Notes: a model not told the origin generated them from the sequence alone. A DNA stretch of 64,000 nucleotides from JAHBVH01 sp034432375 (GCA_034432375.1 DAOUCA010000101.1:1-64000); one strand, 5' to 3'. Positions 53,301-60,807 are shown, counted from the stretch's first letter. Numbers and translations: made by a program.

Positions 53301-55215
53301 AGCGGGTGATCGTGCCATCGTTATAGCCCAACCACAGAGTCCCGGCGCTATCACTCGTGAGGGCCATCACGGCGGCGCTGGCAATGTTATGCGGGGTATT
53401 CCGAAAGAAATCTGGGCGTCCTTGATAGCGAAACGCGGCGACTGTGGTCCGAGTTGCGTCAAGGCGATAGAGCCCCACAAAGGAGACGGCAACCCAGAGA
53501 TTGTGACTGTTGTCTTCCATCATGCCGACCACTGTGGCTGGTGGTCCGGCGGTCAGCGGCGCATCGAGCAACTCATATTGGGTAAAGGATTCGCGCACCG
53601 GGTCGAATTCGAGTACGGTCGGACCAACTGCGCCAATCCACAGATGGCCACTGTGATCGCGCAGTAGGCGAACCTGGCCACCCTCGTTGGCTTCGCTTGC
53701 GTCGTTGCGTTTTGGTAGCGGATAGTGGGTGACTTCATAGGTTGCGTTGCCACTCACAGACGCTCCAGGCTCGGATTGCCCAGGCTCAGATTGCCCAGGC
53801 TCAGATTGTCCAGACTCAGATTTTCCAGTGTTCGTGCCTTGGCTGGCAGGATTTTCCCGCTTGCGCAGCCGATAAAGGGTTTGTCCATTGGCGGCCCAAA
53901 ACATCCCATTGCTGCCGTCGGCCAATGCCTGGATCGGAGAAGTATCCAGCGGCGCGTGTGCGTCGGCAGCAACGCCATAGCGGACAAATTGCTGCTGCGT
54001 TTGATCCAGACGATTCAGCCCACCCTGCTGTGTACCGATCCAAAGCAGACCATTTTGATCCGCCAGCAATGCCGAGATATAGCTGGCCGTCAGTGATGCG
54101 CCATTGGCTGCGTCATTAGCCACATCGTGGCGCGCGATCAGGCGGCTCTGTTGCGTGGCGGGATCGAATTGATAGAGACCCTGGGCGGCACCAACCCAAA
54201 GGCGACCGTGGGGAGCGCGATGCAGGGTCGTGATCTGTGCCGGGGCATTGGCGATCTGGCGAAAGCGTCCATCCACTGGCTCAAACTGATACAATCCACC
54301 ACCACCGCCCACCCAAACTTGACCGGTTTCACTGATGAGTAGCGTGCGCAAGAAAGCGGTTGCACGGGATTCGCGCGGCACTTGGTAGACCTGGAAGCGA
54401 TCCGCTGCGGCATCGTAGCGCGCCAGTGAGGTTTCAGTGACTAACCAGAGCGTGCCCTGTGGATCGGAGGCTATCGCCATCACCGCGCCGCGCGGAAAGC
54501 CCCGTTCCTCAATGCTTTCGTCTGGCCCTGGTCCTCGATAATGGGCGAAGCTCTTGGTGACAGGGTCAAAGCGCGTTAAGCCGCTTATCTTGGGCCCGCC
54601 AAACCAAAGTTGGCCATCTGCGCTCTGGTGAATAGAGAAAATGAGATCGCCCCCCAAACTTTGTGGATTGCCAGCCTCATAGCGCAGCGTTTCAAAGGTA
54701 GCGCGGCGGGGATCATAGCGCGTGACCCCACCGCCATTGGTGGCGATCCAGAGCATCCCATCGCGATCTTCAAAGAGCGCGCGCACTTCGTTATGCGACA
54801 ACGAGTTGGGGTTGCCAGCTTCGTGACGATAGGTAACCACGGTGTAGCCATCATAGCGGTTGAGGCCATCACGCGTGCCGACCCACAAGAATCCCTGCTG
54901 ATCCTGAAGAAGCGCTGTGATATCGTTATTGGTTAGACCATCATCCAGGGTGAGGTGGATAAAACGGGGTGGCAATGGCGCGAATAACGTTGTGTCAGCG
55001 GCAACGTCACTACGCATGTTCAGGCTCTTGGTAATGACAGCAGTCGTGGTCCGTACCGGCGTGGCTGGATCACGACCATCTTGGGCATGCGCCGGCTTGC
55101 CACCGGATAGAAACCAGATGCAGGCAAGGAGTAGATTGAAGATCACGACTGAGTGCGACAATGGGTGACATAAAAACGCATGACAGGAAATTGAAGGAAA
55201 GGAAAATTGTCTCAT
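50359..55215 (-). CDS. Hybrid sensor kinase: propeller sensor, PAS, HisKA_3 kinase, receiver and LuxR output in one chain
   Basis: About 1618 residues from ATG 55215. There is no clear ribosome site, and a GTG or TTG closer to the hydrophobic stretch (VIFNLLLACIWFL) may be used. After the signal segment come many Reg_prop blades (GFLWVGTRDGLNRYDG, GMLWIATNGGGVTRYDP and others), a Y_Y_Y domain near 858-932 (YRYRLDGLESSWNEV), a transmembrane span at 942-968 (LFIVIVLGALVGGG), and a PAS domain at 1000-1105. HisKA_3 follows with RIGRDLHDDLGQ (His1129), then HATPase with the NVYKHAG and DEGRGF boxes. A NarL-type receiver has LILMDIEMPN (Asp1431) and a LuxR helix-turn-helix lies at 1545-1608 (LTPRQREVLDLVAQGLTNKEIARELV). 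The whole two-component pathway is on one membrane-tethered polypeptide. Ligand and target promoters are unknown. The neighbouring giant gene is the obvious candidate. Confidence 0.92.
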   Translation of the reverse strand: MRQFSFPSISCHAFLCHPLSHSVVIFNLLLACIWFLSGGKPAHAQDGRDPATPVRTTTAVITKSLNMRSDVAADTTLFAPLPPRFIHLTLDDGLTNNDITALLQDQQGFLWVGTRDGLNRYDGYTVVTYRHEAGNPNSLSHNEVRALFEDRDGMLWIATNGGGVTRYDPRRATFETLRYEAGNPQSLGGDLIFSIHQSADGQLWFGGPKISGLTRFDPVTKSFAHYRGPGPDESIEERGFPRGAVMAIASDPQGTLWLVTETSLARYDAAADRFQVYQVPRESRATAFLRTLLISETGQVWVGGGGGLYQFEPVDGRFRQIANAPAQITTLHRAPHGRLWVGAAQGLYQFDPATQQSRLIARHDVANDAANGASLTASYISALLADQNGLLWIGTQQGGLNRLDQTQQQFVRYGVAADAHAPLDTSPIQALADGSNGMFWAANGQTLYRLRKRENPASQGTNTGKSESGQSEPGQSEPGQSEPGASVSGNATYEVTHYPLPKRNDASEANEGGQVRLLRDHSGHLWIGAVGPTVLEFDPVRESFTQYELLDAPLTAGPPATVVGMMEDNSHNLWVAVSFVGLYRLDATRTTVAAFRYQGRPDFFRNTPHNIASAAVMALTSDSAGTLWLGYNDGTITRFTPKDDHFTHYPSLSVLARAPNPVPRPSPDCQDCAPPAHASPPSDQLPDRSPDQLRTLVDAANPTGWIETLYWDATANLLWIGERNGLVRFDPATEEFTRYGRDAGLTNTFVVSIAQDQGGDLWLGTQNGLIRFDPEAARAQTYTMADGLQDNQFNRFATLCDSDGRLFFGGVTGLTSFDPRTLVGNARSAPVLLTNMRLYNVPVTVGAASPLQQALWATDALILQPDQQVVAFEFATLNFVAPQQNHYRYRLDGLESSWNEVDDRRRFATYTSLPPGSYTFHLQGGDRNGNWYPAETTLIVRVLPHWWQTAWFRLFIVIVLGALVGGGYHYRTQAIAQRNRLLEQQVAERTAALQESEERFRGLATSAFEAILIQQAGAIVDANEAATKLFGYPHAALVGLPITTLLPPLLPATADNTAPCPVPAQVESEGIRADSQAIPLEIHMRTVPYQGEEALVVALRDLTERRATERQRQQLAALEERERIGRDLHDDLGQVMGYIGMQAQTAQELLIQDRAAQAQQTLQALVEAAQSAQSSVRQFILGIRSGHSPSPTLGFFTALDLYLDQVRERHGLTVRVSLPEEVPEPLLSPQVETQLLRIVQEAISNVYKHAGVDLAQIVFLVQPNQLQVIVSDEGRGFTMPPLDNAPNDEPGPVTDSLTADQATHNSRSALWNAISVDDTSADDNTAPLLALHFGLDIMRERAAGVGGTLEIRSTPGEGTQVLVTMPRRLKLQAQEELRGLRVLLADDHPLYREGLRNMLEVRGIQVVGIAEDGYEAEQLAHQLLPDLILMDIEMPNCDGVAATKAIKTALPEIKIVMLTVAAGTETLLTALKQGASGYLLKNLTTEQFFTLLSDVVQGETVLSPTLVTTMAASLTTHPSTAQEETAPHPDANGQATSRDSAITLAQMQHLTPRQREVLDLVAQGLTNKEIARELVITERTVKYHVGLILEQMGVQSRYDLIHLTQAVAGLMADGVSGK
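53138..53172. repeat. Short in-frame repeat in the propeller region
   Basis: CAACTGATCTGGCGAACGATCTGGCAACTGATCTG: the CAACTGATCTG unit occurs twice, encoding DQLPDRSPDQL between propeller blades. Confidence 0.55.
53765..53824. repeat. 15-bp tandem repeat, four units, in the propeller region
   Basis: CCAGGCTCAGATTGC-type units at 53765, 53780, 53795 and 53810, encoding GQSEP repeats on the minus strand. They form a flexible insert between blades. Confidence 0.85.
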
Positions 55216-55391
55216 CAAAAGAGTGTTGCCCGAACCGCATCATCTTTCTGTTACAAAACGTTACAAGAAAGACAAGCACAGGTAGTCTACATTTTTCTCT
55301 TTCAAGCTTACTGTTTTCTGTCGGTGCTGTCAAGAGTCCTACATCCTTGTCTGCATTTGTAAATTGTCCAACGATCCGGCGAAGGAACGTC
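55216..55391. other. Spacer upstream of the sensor kinase
   Basis: No gene seen. It is AT-rich, with no clear promoter or ribosome site recognised for the kinase. Confidence 0.4.
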
Positions 55392-55449
55392 GCTACGGTG
55401 GCGTTTCCTAGTTCAATTTTGTTCCCCGGAGGCGGAGAGCATTCCCCAC
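55392..55449 (-). repeat. 58-bp direct repeat, copy 2 (inside the copA 3' end)
   Basis: Identical to 28519-28576 and in the same orientation. It covers the last 14 codons of copA with its stop codon and 16 bases beyond. Confidence 0.85.
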
Positions 55450-57972
55450 CACGCTAATACTCGAGAACGCCATCGCGCCCGCGGCCAAAATCGGATGCAA
55501 TTGGCGCAAAAAGTCTGGTGCCCACATAAAGGGGGCAAGAATCCCTGCGGCAATCGGGATCAGCGCAATGTTATAGCCAAAGGCCCAGCCCAAGTTCTGC
55601 TTGATGTTGCGCATGGTCGCCTTGGAGAGCGCAATTGCCTGGGGCACGCTGCGCAGATCGCCACGCATGAGGGTCACGTCGGCGGTCTCCATCGCGACAT
55701 CCGTGCCGGTGCCAATGGCAATACCCACATCGGCTTGCGCGAGCGCCGGCGCATCGTTGATACCGTCGCCGACCATGGCGACTTTATAGCCTTCGGCCTG
55801 CAACTGTTTGATATGGTTGGCCTTATCACCGGGCAACACCTCAGCAAAGACCCGTTCTATGCCGACTTCCTTGGCAATCGCCTGCGCCGTCGCTTCGTTG
55901 TCGCCGGTCATCATGACAACGGTGAGGCCTAGCTTATGCAGTGCAGCAACCGCCGCCTTGGAGCCATCCTTGATCGTGTCGGCCACGCCAATCAACGCGC
56001 TGGCCTGGCCGTCAACTGCCAGCCACATTGCAGTCTTGGCTTCGGCCTGCAATTGGGTTGCCTTGGGACGGAGACCATTCAAATATACCCCTTCCCGCTC
56101 CATCAAGCGCAGGTTACCCAAGAGCACTTTATGGCCGTCAACCGTCGCCGCGATGCCATGACCCGCAATGCCTTCAAAGCCGGTCGGGTCACTCAACGTC
56201 AGCCCCTTTTCCCTGGCCGAGCGCACAATCGATTCGCCCAGCGGATGCTCGGAACCGCGTTCGGCGGAGGCCGCCAGCCGTAAGAAGAAGTCAGAGGGCT
56301 GTAAAGCAGTCGGACGGTCGGACCGTTGGACGGTTGGGCGGTCCGACGATTCACCACCGTCCAACGGTCCGACCGTCTCACTGCCCCACTGTCCGACTGA
56401 CTCACTCACCACCATATCCGTCACCGATGGCTGCCCCTTCGTGATCGTCCCCGTCTTGTCGAGCACAATCGCAGTCAGTTTATGCGCCTGTTCAAGCGCT
56501 GCGCTATTCTTAAAGAGAATCCCCTTCTCGGCCCCCTTGCCGACGCCGACCATGATCGATGTTGGCGTGGCGAGCCCCATCGCACAAGGGCAGGCAATCA
56601 CGAGCACGGCGGTTAGGCGGATCAGCGCCGGGACAAATTCGCCACCGATGACGAGCCAAACAATAAACGTGAGCACGGCCAACCCAATCACACCGGGCAC
56701 AAAGTAAGCCGCCACCTGGTCAACCACCCGCTGGATCGGTGCCCGACTGCCCTGTGCCTGTTCGACCAATTTGATGATCTGCGCCAGCGCGGTCTCTTTG
56801 CCGACTTTGGTCGCTTTGAATTTAAGCAAGCCTTGCTTGTTGATCGTGGCACCGATGATCGGGTCGCCCGCTTGCTTCTCGACGGGCAGGCTCTCGCCGG
56901 TGATCATGCTTTCGTCGACTGTGGAGTGACCTTCGGTGATCACACCGTCGACCGGCACTTTTTCACCGGGACGCACGATGACAATGTCACTGGTGATCAC
57001 CTCGGCAATCGGGATATCGCGTTCCTCGCCATTACGGATGACGCGCGCGGTCTTGGCTTGGAGGCCAATCAGCTTTTTGATCGCCGCGCTGGTCTGTCCT
57101 TTGGCGCGCACTTCTAGCAATTTGCCCATGACAATCAGCGTGATGATCAGCGCCGAGGTCTCAAAGTAGACGTGGTGGCCCAATGCCATGCTGCCCGCCG
57201 TCAGGGCAATCAGCACGGCAACGCTGTAGATATACGCCACTGACGATCCCATTGCCACGAGCACATCCATGTTGGCGCTGCCGTTGCGCAGGCTCTTGTA
57301 GGCACCAACGTAGTAGTCCCAGCCGACGTAGAATTGGACCGGCGTTGCTAGCGCCAGGAAGAGCCAATTAACCCACGCTGCCTGCGCCCATGCGCCAACT
57401 AGCCCAAAATCGCGCCCCATACTCAACAGAAAGAGGGGCAGCGAAAAGAGCACGCCAATAGTTAGCCGGTGCCACTGATGACGGACCTCTGCTTCTCGCG
57501 CCGCCGCCTCAGCATCCTCCGGCTCGGCACCGGCTTCCGCTTCTACGACATCGTAGCCGGCTTTGCGTACCGCAGCGACTAAATCGCTATAGGTCGCAAC
57601 GCCAGGCACAAAATCAACCGACGCCTTTTCATTGGCATAGTTGACCTCGACACTGATCACCCCCTCGACTTTGTTGAGACGGCGTTGGATGGTGTTGGCG
57701 CAGTTGGTGCAGGTCATGCCGAGGAGCGCAATCTCTGTGTGCTCAGTTGGCACATGATAGCCCGCCTTTTCGACGCGGGCGATTACATCGGTCAAAATCT
57801 CCTGCGGCTTCGAGATTGCTGGATCGTAGTTGATCGTCAACTTTTCACTGGCAAAGTTGACGGTGGCATCGCTCACGGTGTTTACCTTTTTTGCGTTGCG
57901 TTCTACCGTTGCCACACAGTTGGCGCAAGTCATGCCAATGACGGGCACGGTTAATTGTTTTGTTTCAGACAT
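55408..57972 (-). CDS. copA: Copper-exporting P1B-type ATPase
   Basis: 854 residues from ATG 57972 (GGAAGGA at ideal distance). An upstream start at 58032 is unlikely. Two N-terminal HMA domains have GMTCANC (Cys16, Cys19) and GMTCTNC (Cys88, Cys91). Eight membrane spans are expected, with the ion-site motif CPC at 461-463. The phosphorylation site is DKTGT (Asp505), with SEHPLGES in the nucleotide domain and GDGINDAPAL in the P domain. The C-terminus has MAFSS, the Met-Ser-Ser motif of Cu(I) exporters. It moves Cu(I) from cytoplasm outwards, receiving it from the CopZ-like chaperone two genes upstream. Residues 521-561 are an in-frame insert made from an inverted repeat. Its 3' end is duplicated at 28519. 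Confidence 0.95.
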   Translation of the reverse strand: MSETKQLTVPVIGMTCANCVATVERNAKKVNTVSDATVNFASEKLTINYDPAISKPQEILTDVIARVEKAGYHVPTEHTEIALLGMTCTNCANTIQRRLNKVEGVISVEVNYANEKASVDFVPGVATYSDLVAAVRKAGYDVVEAEAGAEPEDAEAAAREAEVRHQWHRLTIGVLFSLPLFLLSMGRDFGLVGAWAQAAWVNWLFLALATPVQFYVGWDYYVGAYKSLRNGSANMDVLVAMGSSVAYIYSVAVLIALTAGSMALGHHVYFETSALIITLIVMGKLLEVRAKGQTSAAIKKLIGLQAKTARVIRNGEERDIPIAEVITSDIVIVRPGEKVPVDGVITEGHSTVDESMITGESLPVEKQAGDPIIGATINKQGLLKFKATKVGKETALAQIIKLVEQAQGSRAPIQRVVDQVAAYFVPGVIGLAVLTFIVWLVIGGEFVPALIRLTAVLVIACPCAMGLATPTSIMVGVGKGAEKGILFKNSAALEQAHKLTAIVLDKTGTITKGQPSVTDMVVSESVGQWGSETVGPLDGGESSDRPTVQRSDRPTALQPSDFFLRLAASAERGSEHPLGESIVRSAREKGLTLSDPTGFEGIAGHGIAATVDGHKVLLGNLRLMEREGVYLNGLRPKATQLQAEAKTAMWLAVDGQASALIGVADTIKDGSKAAVAALHKLGLTVVMMTGDNEATAQAIAKEVGIERVFAEVLPGDKANHIKQLQAEGYKVAMVGDGINDAPALAQADVGIAIGTGTDVAMETADVTLMRGDLRSVPQAIALSKATMRNIKQNLGWAFGYNIALIPIAAGILAPFMWAPDFLRQLHPILAAGAMAFSSISVVGNALRLRGTKLN
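56308..56398. repeat. Perfect 20-bp inverted repeat inside copA
   Basis: 56315-56334 is exactly complementary to 56356-56375 (21-base spacer). An outer 9-bp pair, CAGTCGGAC (56308-56316) and GTCCGACTG (56390-56398), overlaps and extends it. It is read in frame as SSDRPTVQRSDRPT within the ATP-binding domain. Confidence 0.85.
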
Positions 57973-57997
57973 GGTAAATCCTTCCAAAGCTACCCCA

Positions 57998-58408
57998 TCA
58001 CGGAGTAGCTTTCCAGCGGTTTTGGTGGACAAGAATGTACCCTGCTATCACCAGATCAAATGAGAGGCAGGCGATCACATACCACGCTGGCGCAATCGCC
58101 TGACCTTGTCCTAGCCAATGTAGTAAAATATCCCACAGTGGATGGGCCGCCCAGCCCACAGCCAGCCAGCGCATTGTGTAGCGCCAAGCCAGGAGTACAA
58201 AGAGCCCATAGATGAGTAGACCACCGCTTTCGATGGCTAGCCAGCGACCATTGCCCCAAATTGCCGCAAACCCGACATAGATGAGCGCCGCAATAATCAA
58301 CCCCTGTGCCAGGGTCGCCTGCTCCCGGTGTGCTCCTTGGCTGCGGGCAAGGAATAAAAAGAGAGTGGCGGCGACGAGGCCAAGCAGAAACCAAATCGCC
58401 GTGCTCAT
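57998..58408 (-). CDS. Small multi-pass membrane protein of the copper cluster
   Basis: 136 residues from ATG 58408, which overlaps the copZ stop (TAATG), so translation is coupled. About four hydrophobic segments: AIWFLLGLVAATLFLFLA, LAQGLIIAALIYVGFAAIW, SGGLLIYGLFVLLAW and IAPAWYVIACLSFDLVIAGY. The WAAHPLWDILLHWLGQG motif with two His recalls proteins annotated DUF6010, which I cannot verify. Located between copZ and copA, 25 bases before the copA start. A role in copper handling is inferred from position only. Confidence 0.7.
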   Translation of the reverse strand: MSTAIWFLLGLVAATLFLFLARSQGAHREQATLAQGLIIAALIYVGFAAIWGNGRWLAIESGGLLIYGLFVLLAWRYTMRWLAVGWAAHPLWDILLHWLGQGQAIAPAWYVIACLSFDLVIAGYILVHQNRWKATP

Positions 58409-58623
58409 TATGCGACTGGCTCTGCCGCCGGATAGTCGATCTCGACTAATAACGCTTTGATCGATTCCCAACTTGCCGGTGCATCAAAGTTAACCGTCAC
58501 CTCTTTGGTCGCCTCTTCTGCCTTGACACTCTGCACGCCTGCTAACTCGCCCACTTCACTCTCAATAGTGTGCGTGCAGTGACTGCAACTAATATTTGGT
58601 ACAGTAAATGTTTTGGTTGTCAT
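58408..58623 (-). CDS. copZ: CopZ-like copper chaperone (HMA domain)
   Basis: 71 residues, the standard size for a single HMA domain. The metal site ISCSHCTHTI has Cys13 and Cys16. The rest (VGELAGVQSVKAEEATKEVTVNF and LLVEIDYPA) follows the beta-alpha-beta-beta-alpha-beta pattern. It would carry Cu(I) to the HMA domains of CopA. It is the first gene of the copZ-membrane protein-copA unit, and CsoR lies just upstream on the same strand. Confidence 0.9.
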   Translation of the reverse strand: MTTKTFTVPNISCSHCTHTIESEVGELAGVQSVKAEEATKEVTVNFDAPASWESIKALLVEIDYPAAEPVA

Positions 58624-58666
58624 GATTTTTTGTCCTTTGTTATTGGTTGTGTTGATAGATTCGTGT

Positions 58667-58783
58667 TGCGTTTTGCGTGAACTGCTATGGGAAGTTGATT
58701 GCTCTTGCGTATATCACGCCTTGCTCAAATAGATAAAGAAACAAATACGCGTGAAGGAACGGTTAAAGTTCACGCAAAACGCA
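58667..58783. repeat. Widely spaced perfect 17-bp inverted repeat between csoR and copZ
   Basis: TGCGTTTTGCGTGAACT (58667-58683) and AGTTCACGCAAAACGCA (58767-58783) are exact complements 83 bases apart. One arm ends at the csoR stop codon and the other lies 44 bases before copZ. It may be a repeat pair or a read-through attenuator. Confidence 0.65.
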
Positions 58784-59062
58784 TCAAGCCTTACTTGTCA
58801 CTTCAAAGACACTCGTCACTTCCTGCAACATCCGTTCTCGCTCAACCGGATCATCGCCCTGGATGGCGGTGGTGACACAAGTGTGCAGGTGGTTATCGAG
58901 CATCATTGTACTCACTTTGGTCAATGCGGCCTGTACCGCCTGGATCTGCTTGATCACATCGATGCAATAGGTATCCTCTTCGACCATGCGCTCGATCCCT
59001 TTGAGGTGGCCAGCGGCACTGGCGAGACGGCGGGTAATTGCTTTACGGGTAGAATCATCCAT
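58784..59062 (-). CDS. csoR: CsoR-type copper-sensing repressor
   Basis: 92 residues from ATG 59062. The ATG at 59068 is only a base or two after AGAAGG, so the second is better placed. The Cu(I) site of the family is intact: Cys33 (TYCIDVIKQ), His58 and Cys62 (NHLHTC). The all-helical DUF156 fold is clear, with MLEEDTYC-like helix 1 and QIQAVQAALTKVSTMML. Apo-CsoR binds GC-rich pseudo-palindromes and releases on binding Cu(I). Such a site (59100-59114) lies directly after its own -10 box, so it should repress itself and probably the copZ-copA unit. Confidence 0.93.
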   Translation of the reverse strand: MDDSTRKAITRRLASAAGHLKGIERMVEEDTYCIDVIKQIQAVQAALTKVSTMMLDNHLHTCVTTAIQGDDPVERERMLQEVTSVFEVTSKA

Positions 59063-59099
59063 GGGCATGCCTTCTATTTGTTAACCAATTGAATCCCAT

Positions 59100-59114
59100 C
59101 CCCCCTGGGGGGGG
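59100..59114. promoter_or_regulatory. Candidate CsoR operator
   Basis: CCCCCCTGGGGGGGG (59100-59114), a pseudo-palindrome of the C-run/G-run kind bound by CsoR proteins, placed 10 bases downstream of the -10 box. Confidence 0.7.
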
Positions 59115-59124
59115 TGTATCTATG

Positions 59125-59153
59125 AGTATAAGCTGTTAGATACTTGCTGTCAA
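59125..59153 (-). promoter_or_regulatory. Near-consensus sigma70 promoter of csoR
   Basis: On the minus strand TTGACA (59153-59148), exactly 17 bases, TATACT (59130-59125), 63 bases before the csoR start. Confidence 0.85.
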
Positions 59154-59339
59154 GTAAGCAACTATACAGATCCTGCCAAGACGACCAAGTTGTTTGGCAG
59201 AATTACTCACACTACAGCGAGCATAGGGATCACATCGTAGTAAAGCCGCATCCAAAATCACAGAGGGCACAGAGATTTTTGCAACTTTGCTTTTCTTCGT
59301 GAGGCTTCGTGTCTCTTCGTCGACAGGCACTAATGGGGG
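59154..59339. other. Spacer
   Basis: No gene seen. It contains a CTTCGTG-rich stretch (about 59294-59325) similar to one at about 9814-9832. Confidence 0.5.
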
Positions 59340-60071
59340 CTAGAGGCGTGGTGGTGTGGCAATCCCTAAATAACTTTTAACCGTCTCTTCATCGGTCAGA
59401 ATTGCCTCTGCGCTTCCCTGAAAAGCAATCTGCCCTTCGCGCAGGATATAGGCATAGTCACACCAGCGCAAAAGGCTGCGCGCATTCTGTTCGACGACGA
59501 CAAGGGTAATCCCCGTTGCACAAAGGGTTTGCAGCGTGCGGAAGACTTCAGTTACGACAATGGGGGCCAGCCCAGCACTCGGCTCGTCGAGCATCATCAC
59601 CGTTGGTTGGGTGAGCCAGCCGAGCGCGATCGCCACCATCTGGCGCTGTCCGCCGCTGAGTTGGCCGGCGCGTTGATGGGGGCGTTCGGCCAAGATCGGA
59701 AAGAGTTCATACGCTTGGGTCAGTAGCGCGGTTTTTTCTGCGCGCTGGCGGCTGCGTAGGGCCAGCAGCAGATTTTCGCGCACGGTCATCGTCGTAAAGA
59801 TGTTGGCACGCTGTGGTACATAGGCGATGCCTTGGGCGGCAATGCGTTCGGTGGGCAGCCCACTGAGGAGTGTCTGACCGAGATGGACGGTGCCGGTGGA
59901 GCGATCGGTCAATCCAAAGATACTCTTGAGCAAGGTGCTCTTACCGCTGCCATTGGGGCCAAGGATCGCCACAAATTGGCCGCGTTGGATGGTCAGGTCG
60001 AGATCGTGCAGAATTTGTAATTTGCCATAGCCGGCGTTGAGGTTGCTGATGGTCAGGATCTCATTCCCCAA
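59340..60071 (-). CDS. livF: Branched-chain amino-acid type ABC transporter ATPase
   Basis: 243 residues from TTG 60071, chosen because GGGAGG lies five bases before it. The start overlaps the end of livG by 11 bases, and the longer frame from 60128 has no ribosome site. Walker A GPNGSGKST, the Q-loop VPQRANIF, signature LSGGQRQM, Walker B VMMLDEPSAGLAP and switch His region VVVEQNA are complete. LivF-type subunits drive import of branched-chain amino acids, urea or related compounds together with LivG, LivM and LivH, all present here. Confidence 0.92.
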   Translation of the reverse strand: MGNEILTISNLNAGYGKLQILHDLDLTIQRGQFVAILGPNGSGKSTLLKSIFGLTDRSTGTVHLGQTLLSGLPTERIAAQGIAYVPQRANIFTTMTVRENLLLALRSRQRAEKTALLTQAYELFPILAERPHQRAGQLSGGQRQMVAIALGWLTQPTVMMLDEPSAGLAPIVVTEVFRTLQTLCATGITLVVVEQNARSLLRWCDYAYILREGQIAFQGSAEAILTDEETVKSYLGIATPPRL

Positions 60072-60807
60072 AGTAGACCTCCCGTACGAGTACATTTCCC
60101 TCGATCTCGGCCGGTGTGCCCGCTGCAATCACCTTGCCAAGATGCATCACATAGAGATAGTCGACAAAGGCAAAGAGGATCTCCAGCCGATGCTCGACGA
60201 TCAGAAAGGTTAGCCCGGCGTTGCGCAAGTCGGCGATGCGTTCAAAGATCGTGTACGCCAGTGCCGGTGCCACACCGGCGGTTGGCTCGTCAAGTAACAA
60301 CATTTTTGGTTCGCCCATCAACATGCGGCTGAGCGCCACGAGTTTCATTTGGCCGCCCGAGAGTTCGGCGGTGGAACGGTCATAATGATTTTGCAGATTG
60401 ACCTGGCCCAACAAGGTATGGGCCGTTGCGGCGGTCTGCCGTTCTTGGGTACGCCAGCGGCGGTGAAAGGGGGCCTGCGCCGGTGCCTCCCCTCGCTGGT
60501 TGCGCGGTGGCAGCAGCATATTGTCGAGCACCGTCATGCGCGTAAAGAGTGCCGGATCTTGAAAAGAGCGCGCCAACCCCAGGTCAAAGATCTGATTGGC
60601 TGGCCGGTTGGTGATTGCGTGGCCGTCAAAGGTGAGTGTGCCGCCATCGGCCGGCAATGAACCGGCGGTGACATTGAGCAACGTGCTCTTGCCGCTGCCA
60701 TTGGGGCCAATCAAGCCGACGATCTGCCCTCGCTCGACCGTAAGGGAAACATCCTCCACGGCGACAAGTTTATCAAAACTTTTACGGACATTTTGTAATT
60801 TCAACAT
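60061..60807 (-). CDS. livG: Branched-chain amino-acid type ABC transporter ATPase
   Basis: 248 residues from ATG 60807. Walker A GPNGSGKST, the long insert typical of LivG (LLPPRNQRGEAPAQAPFHRRW), signature LSGGQMKL, Walker B MLLLDEPTAGVAP and IVEHRLE with its His. It pairs with LivF. A 229-base spacer with palindromic repeats separates it from livM, which is unusual inside such an operon. Confidence 0.93.
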   Translation of the reverse strand: MLKLQNVRKSFDKLVAVEDVSLTVERGQIVGLIGPNGSGKSTLLNVTAGSLPADGGTLTFDGHAITNRPANQIFDLGLARSFQDPALFTRMTVLDNMLLPPRNQRGEAPAQAPFHRRWRTQERQTAATAHTLLGQVNLQNHYDRSTAELSGGQMKLVALSRMLMGEPKMLLLDEPTAGVAPALAYTIFERIADLRNAGLTFLIVEHRLEILFAFVDYLYVMHLGKVIAAGTPAEIEGNVLVREVYFGE

